From NCBI GenBank assembly GCA_016801845.1, contig CM028931.1, forward strand, positions 15,266,305 through 15,330,304: a stretch of 64,000 nucleotides of DNA, read 5' to 3'. The position numbers and the translations under genes were made by a program. Position 1 is the first letter of the stretch, and every line of letters starts with the position of its first letter. Below are positions 58,046 to 64,000 of the stretch, piece by piece. The notes below the pieces were generated by a model. It worked only from the letters and a program-made list of their open reading frames with translations, was not told the DNA's origin and did no database searches. This stretch comes from Polydactylus sextarius (taxonomy: Eukaryota; Chordata; Actinopteri; Polynemidae).

Positions 58046-59259
58046 GGAAAATTGCAAAATACTAACCGTCATTTTGTTTCGATTACTTTGTTTTTATAAT
58101 CGTTTGGGGCCGTGATTGAAACCGAAACACGTATTTCAATTAATTACACAGCTCTAGTTAATATCCAACATTAGTGTTCGGGGGGAAAAAAAAAATGAAA
58201 GAGAAATGACTGAAGATCAGCGCGACCTCGGTGTGTTTGCTGCAGGATACTGTCCTACAACATCTGCACGAAATGAACACAGGACACGTTCATTTATCTT
58301 TGATTAACGTGGATTCAAGCACATTTTAGAAAGGTTACGACTCCTTTTTTTTTTTTTTTTTTTTAAACACGTGCTGTAAATTCAAATTAGGTGAATATAT
58401 ATATATATATATGTATATTTTAAACAAAACCAAACTATATGTAATGAATTTGCATCACACAGACATAGATAGAGAGAGAGAGAAAGGGGGGACACGTCAA
58501 GGTCGACAGCTCTCGCTTTCCCTCGTCGACAAAAAAAAAAAAAAAAACCTGTAGCGGAAAATATATGAATCAAATCTCACATCTCTAAGCTGTGACGGAC
58601 ATGACACAAAATAGCTTTCGTCCATATGTGGATGTGTTTTGTTTTATATGAGAAACAGAGGCTGAGGGTCCTAATTTACATTTCAAATTTTGTCCATTTT
58701 CTCCCAGTCGTTTTAATGATTGACTCCCTAAATATTAAAAAAAAAACATAAATCCATTTATGCAAAAGAGGATTAGCTTTTCCCCCAATTTCATTCTTTG
58801 CTATCGAGCTACAGACAGACAGGACGGACGGACGGGGGTCCGTGTGTGGATGTTGCTACTAGAAAGAGCAGACTGCTCCTCAGGGGGAAAGCTTCTCTAA
58901 TCTCCTTCTAGACCTCCTGAATTTACAACACAAAAAAAGAAAAAACCAAAATGATGTACGTCTGCATCAGCTCACATCTGGACGGCACTTAAAACAAATG
59001 CTCCAACTCCCCTGACGACAGTTCAGAGGGGAAAAAAAAAAAGCTTCGTCTGCGCCATCTGACTTCAGTCTCCGTTTAAAAACGCTGAATTCAGACGTTA
59101 GAGTGTAGATTGTTGAAATAAAGCGAATTACCTACATCTAACGTCACCAGATAAGAGATTATGTTCAGCTCGTTCTCGTAAGAGAAAATGAAGGACAAAC
59201 ATATGTTTACCTTCAACTTCTCTACTTGATAGAGACGAAACAATAAAGGAAAATTCAAT

Positions 59260-59420
59260 TTTACAGGACGTTTCCACTACACCGTTCTAGTGTTTCCACT
59301 TGGTGCTAGTTCCTGGTACCAGCTACTGTTTCAGTTCCTACTCTGTCCAGGAACCGGTCGATCTGAGTCGACACTAAAACGTGACGTGAACAGACTGACG
59401 GCTGAAACTCTACCTGTAGT
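59260..59420 (-). repeat. Dispersed repeat, inverted copy of 0.74-0.93 and 31.93-32.12 kb
   Basis: Contains GGTACCAGCTACTGT, GGTCGATCTGAGTCGACAC and CGTGACGTGAACAGACTGAC. Confidence 0.8.
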
Positions 59421-59473
59421 TACTAGTGAAAACAGAAATACTTCCTGGTTTCGTTTCATCCAGAATCTTCTTT

Positions 59474-60286
59474 TTGACCGTCTTTTGTTTTCACAACCAA
59501 ATAGTTAACAATGAAAGTAAATGGGGCAGCCAGCCAAATGTATCTAAATTGTCATTTTTTAACCACTAATAAAGCTCAAAATATCACTTCACTTCAGCAG
59601 TAGCATGAATAGGGTCCCTACACATAAACTGAAGTACTGATGACTGAAGACTTACCCATGAAGCTATACCAGGACCAACACTTTAAATGAAGAAAGGGTC
59701 AGTGACAGATGGACATTTATCATTTTTTAGGCCAGTTGTTAAAAAAGTTAGCAATTTAATCGATAAATTGATTAATAAATTAAACTTATAGCTAACTAAG
59801 CGCTAATCAATAATGTTTGTTAACGTTAGCATTAGCTTAGCAGTCATCGCTAGTCGTCACTTTGCTAATGTTTTCCATTCATCTAATGGCAGGACTCTTG
59901 ATGGGCACAAATGAGTCTGTAGACGGCATCTTTGTTTGTTTGTTTGTTGTCATTCGGTCGTCACGGAGACTTGGTTTTAAGGGAAGAGGGGTAAGAGAAA
60001 TGTGATTGGTCCTTACTAAGTTATCACTACTTCAGTTTATGTGTATGGACCCTATTCATGCTACTGCTGAAGTGAAGTGATATTTTGAGCTTTATTAGTG
60101 GTTAAAAAATGACAATTTAGATACGTTTGGCTGGCTGCCCCATTTACTTTCATTGTTAGATATTTGGGTGTGAAAACAAAAGACGGTCAAACCTGATATT
60201 ACTTCAACCAACATAAAATATCTCTTGAGGGGGAGTTTGACTCGTATTTGTTGTGAAATAGAAATTACTCCGGACTGTCTCTTTAA
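59474..60286. mobile_element. Foldback element family A interrupted by a family D repeat
   Basis: The left arm is 59474-59645 and the right arm about 60005-60286, ending CTTTAA. Between them lies non-family sequence containing an inverted family D piece. Confidence 0.75.
59733..59975 (-). repeat. Family D repeat nested in a family A element
   Basis: Complement of AAAGATGCCGTCTACAGACT, TTGATTAGCGCTTAGTTAGC-like text and the AATTTAATCGATAA block. Truncated relative to 27.33 kb. Confidence 0.75.
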
Positions 60287-60599
60287 TATCAAAGGTCAAG
60301 ATCATTGTTAACTTGGAAACCACATTTTTTTTTTTTTTTTTTTTTTGCCTCAGAATCAGAAGAAATTCTTTGAAACTTTTAGAGAAAGATTCATTAGCGA
60401 TCACCATGACCCCAAATAAAAATGAGGTTATTCTACTTCACATTCATCTTTTGAATTTGTCTATTTCAAGGCTGAAACCTGTGAATAACATGTTATGTAA
60501 AAACCAGAGGAAAAAAAACATTTATATTCATTCAAACGGTGGTCTAGTATTAACCTTAACTATCTTCAGGAATGTGGTTTTATTTATTATTTACCCTGC

Positions 60600-60870
60600 G
60601 TTTTAAGACCTCCCCTTGTGTCTGTCATCCGCCCTCGCGGGGCGCCTGTTATTGCTTTCTGCCTCTTTTCCTCCTTCATGCTCTCCCATCATGCCCCTGG
60701 GTGTGCACGGCTCTTTCGAGTTAGCGTGGCACATCCCTCTTGACTGTGATGCTCCCTGGCAGAAAATCAATAGCTCACTGGCGGCGCGATATGGAGATAA
60801 GACTGTCATAATCCCCATGTTGCGCCTTTGTGGACTCGCGTTCCTCCCTCATAATTGAAGTCGGTGATGT
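60600..60870. other. Candidate conserved non-coding element
   Basis: Unique in the window, GC-balanced, with CACTGGCGGCGCGATATGG and CATAATCCCCATGTTGCGC words. Overlapping open frames on both strands are short and unrecognised. Confidence 0.3.
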
Positions 60871-61257
60871 CCTTTACTGATATCATTGTTGTGGGAGCAG
60901 TTTACTGTAGCGCAAAAGGAAGGAACCGTTGTTTACGTGGAAAAAAAACAACAGAAAAGACAAGTAACAGTGAACGAAATACCGTTATCCAGCCGAGTGG
61001 CTAAACCAGGGGCAGGAAAATAAGTTTACCAGATGCAACTTTATTGATCTGGAGCTTTGTCTTTGTTCTCTGGTCCCTGAACGGACACATGATGTGAGCT
61101 GCACTGATTTTCTTCTACAGTGTTTAAACTTATTATTTTCTTATTACTTTCTAGTGTTTACGATGTGACAAAGCGAAACTAACCGAGACGAAAAATAAAA
61201 GGATATTTTAGTTGATTATTCTCAAAAAAAATCTGATTTATTTCCGTTTTAAAGATT

Positions 61258-62300
61258 TAAAGCGCTAAGCTAACGTTAGCCTACTCCGCTGTAACAACCT
61301 TATCCCTCTTCCCTAGTTAGCTAACTTGGCTACATCAGCTAATTTGACTGTGTTAATTAACTTGACTATGTTAGCAAACTTCGCTACATTAACTGACTTT
61401 GCTACACTAGCTAATTTAGCTACATTAGCAAACTTCATTCCCAGACTTTTTCTTCTTTTCTCTGTTAGCGCTAACATTAGCTTCCTCTGCTGTAACAACC
61501 TTATCCTGAAACACGTCTTCCCTAGTTAGCTAACTTGGCTACATTAGCCACATTAACTAACTATGCAACATTAGCTATTTAGCAACATTAGCATACGTCA
61601 CTCCCAGACTTGTGATGGATCAGCTGATGTTACCTTTCTCCATTAGTGCTAAGCTAACATTAGCCTACTTATTAGCCTTCTGTAACAACCTTATCCTCTG
61701 TTGTCTCCATCCACCATCCACTGCCATTTTCAAACATGTCCTTCCTAGTTAGCTAACTTCGCTACATCAGCTAATTTGACTGCGTTGGATAACTTGACTA
61801 CATTAGCAAACTTCGCTACATCAGCTAATTTGGCTACAGCAACTGACGTCGCTACATTAGCCAATTCAACTACATTAGCAATCGCACATTTCTTCCTTAG
61901 TTAGCTAATTTGGCTACATTGGCTAATTTCACTGTGTTGGATAACTTGGCTATGTCAGAGAACTTCGCTACATCAGCTAATTTAGCTACATTAGCAAACT
62001 ACAAATCGATCTTCCCTAATTAGCTAACTTGGCTACATCAGCTAATTTGGCTACATTAACTAACTTTGTTACGTTAGCTGATTTGGCTACATTTGCAAAC
62101 TTTAGCGCTAACGTTAGCCTCCTCCGCTGTAACAACCGTATCCTCTGCTGTCTCCACCATTTTTCAAACACTTCTATTTCTTCCAGATATTGGTCACATG
62201 ACCCGAACAAGGCTCGTCACTGGTTCTCTTCCCCTTTCGCTTCTCGTATTGTTTTAGGACGCCAGCAGCTAGCTTAGCTTAGCCGCTAGCAGCCGCCGCA
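61258..62300 (-). repeat. GCTAATGTAGC-type array, inverted relative to 49.56 kb
   Basis: Units of the form GCTACATTAGCTAATTTGGC; ends with CTAGCTTAGCTTAGCCGCTA, the complement of the start of the 49.56-kb array. CTCCGCTGTAACAACC recurs between sub-blocks. Confidence 0.85.
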
Positions 62301-62394
62301 TGGCACAGCATCGGTTGTATGTAGTTAACAATGAGCAGCCATCAGTGTAATAGTGTGTTCAGTAATAGTCTCCTCGCTGCACAGAAACATCTGT

Positions 62395-62510
62395 TCTCAG
62401 ATTTGCTTTTGTGTTTTGTCGCGGCCAAATCCTGCCGTGCGTCAGGGCAAACATCTGCGTGTGACATAAATGAAACTGTCAGTCATGACAAAGTGGCCGC
62501 CGCCGTCGAG
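62395..62510. other. Candidate conserved non-coding element
   Basis: Unique segment with GTGTGACATAAATGAAACTG and CAGTCATGACAAAGTGG words, directly after the repeat array. Appearance only. Confidence 0.25.
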
Positions 62511-63534
62511 ACGCCCGCCGCTCCCTTCCCTCCGTCACGCGCTCGGTTCGAGGTACAGTCTTCTTCTTCTGCTTCGCTTCTTCGCGCAGATTCACACATG
62601 GCGGCGTTACGTGCGCTAAAAGTTACTTTTATGTGTCTTTGAAAGCCATCGGATTCTCATGCCGCGAATTTGTACATTTACATGTCTTTTCCCATTTATA
62701 CTAAACTCATGAACACCTCAGAGACACTGAGAGAGATGCACTGCAGCCATTGGCTACTATCTTTACGCTTGTCGCCAAGGTTAAAGTCTTTCCTCGTCCG
62801 TCGGCTCTACAGGTTTTTTATAACGTGGTTGGATATTCTTACTCCTTTGGCTTCGGACAGATGGATTCTCCGCGCTGCTTTGTATGGAGGAAATAGAGTC
62901 TCTCTTCCCTCGCAGGCCGTGAGCTTCCTCTGCCTTGATTTTTATTTTTTATTTTTTTAGATCCGCAGGTAGCCTCTTGGTCTGATAACCCCAGAGCAGA
63001 GCGAAAGAGGCTGCGGGGGTCACTCAATCAACACTCTCTGCGTGCTTTCGGATCCGTGCTTTTTTTTTTTTTTTTTTTTATTCCTCCAAGAAGCAGTGGA
63101 AACAACCTCGGCTGACCACCTGCCAGGAGGAAATGAGTCACGGGCGACCCCTGGTCTTTTCCCAGAGGCGATTCGCTGGCCTTGTTCCAAGGCCACCAGC
63201 AGGAAGACAAGAAAAAAAAAAACACATCGAGACGAAACCCAACCAATAATACCAACAAATATGATGATATAAAAGAGAAAATCATCCCATCCTTGTGATA
63301 AAAAGTTGCAGTGTTTTTAGTCATTTGATGCAAGTGAAAGTCGCAATTTCTTTCCCTTTTTAACGGAAAAATTCGCAATAATAGTTACCATTAGTTAGAG
63401 GTGGGTGATGGTGGTATAATATGAACCATAGATGGTTTATACTGCGCTACACTTTGGTCTGTAGCAGGAAGAAGAAATAAAACAGTCAAGAATGTTGCTT
63501 CAATAAAAATTTATTGTGTATAACGCACAGAATA

Positions 63535-63960
63535 AATAAGCGATTCACCTCCAGAACAGCAGGGGGCGATAGGTTTATAATTCATTATCGACCGTCGATG
63601 GTTGTCAAAATCTCTATCGTTTGCCAAATTTTATGTCGCATATCGTTTCTACAGTTTCTACCGCCGACAAATCAAAGTTGCAGCTTTAGAAAAATCAACT
63701 GTACGATCATAAGCGACAACGATTGGTTTAAAATTTGCGGAAAAGTTGCGCCAATTGATCAAAGTTGCGCAGAATTTATGGAGATTAGTTGTATTTGTGT
63801 TAACGGTTCAGTCCCTCCAGGGTTTCCCTGGCTTTTTTTGAGATTGTCGCTTTTTCCAAAAAATAAATTTGCGGTGTTTTCAAGCTTTTATTGCAATTAA
63901 GTTGCAAATAAAAGCTGCAATTTTTTTTTTCCTTTGTTGCGGTGATTGGTCAAAATTATC
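63535..63960. repeat. Probable dispersed repeats at window end
   Basis: CACCTCCAGAACAGCAGGGGGCG at 63547 is nearly the same as 39.37 kb (one base different), with ATTATCGACCGTCGATGG-like text after both. CAGTCCCTCCAGGGTTTCC near 63808 resembles a repeat word I recall from fish genomes. Confidence 0.5.
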
Positions 63961-64000
63961 ATATTTAGTTTTATTTTTGTGTGTTTTGTTTTTAAGCTTA

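Larger units (their letters stand above)
54930..64000 (+). other. mast4: mast4 intron 3 (incomplete)
   Basis: From donor GTGAGT to the window end. No further mast4 exon recognised. Repeats are listed separately; the 55.0-57.3 kb part is AT-rich with (TA)n/(CA)n at 55.18-55.28 kb. Confidence 0.8.

Noticed and set aside
62331..62642. Plus-strand frame of 103 codons
   Set aside because: No domain, low-complexity Ser/Ala content and no exon signals; position within mast4 intron 3.

Overview
The window looks like nuclear DNA of a teleost fish. It has small, strongly split exons with GT-AG introns, many microsatellites, several families of foldback (MITE-like) DNA elements, and protein fragments that align in memory with vertebrate families. 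There is no bacterial gene organisation, and almost every long open frame is a shadow or lies in a repeat. All identities come from reading the sequence; no database search was run.

Layout. (1) 1-2493, plus strand: the last intron and last coding exon of a gene whose C-terminus resembles SREK1 (splicing regulatory Glu/Lys-rich protein 1). Its 3' UTR may run to about 5.66 kb. (2) 7.18-13.75 kb, minus strand: a complete class I cytokine receptor gene that I reassembled from 15 coding exons into 736 codons with all splice phases agreeing. It has a signal peptide, a cytokine-receptor homology module, three fibronectin III domains, one transmembrane helix, Box 1 and a YxxQ STAT3-type site. The architecture is that of IL-31RA and its gp130-family relatives. 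(3) 13.75-20.7 kb: intergenic, with repeats, a LINE-like remnant and a very AT-rich block. (4) 20.7 kb to the end, plus strand: the 5' part of mast4 (microtubule-associated Ser/Thr kinase 4). Three coding exons (21261-21452, 44915-45068, 54796-54929) encode the first 160 residues. The kinase and PDZ exons lie beyond the window.

The srek1-mast4 neighbourhood and orientation agree with human 5q12.3 as I remember it, where SREK1 lies just upstream of MAST4. The cytokine receptor between them, on the opposite strand, is the notable difference.

Much of the remainder is repeat. Families described here are a giant nested-palindrome foldback family (about ten arms or copies), a ~450 bp family carrying a short conserved reading frame, long inverted-repeat elements at 21.96-22.96 and 45.55-46.70 kb, a pair of elements 41 kb apart in inverted orientation (1.4-2.2 and 42.2-43.0 kb), a 20-bp minisatellite reaching 2.1 kb at 36.0-38.1 kb, and three kinds of array built from TTAGC/GCTAA words. 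A few non-repetitive segments in the mast4 introns look like candidate conserved non-coding elements. I found no tRNA, rRNA, CRISPR array or intact transposase.
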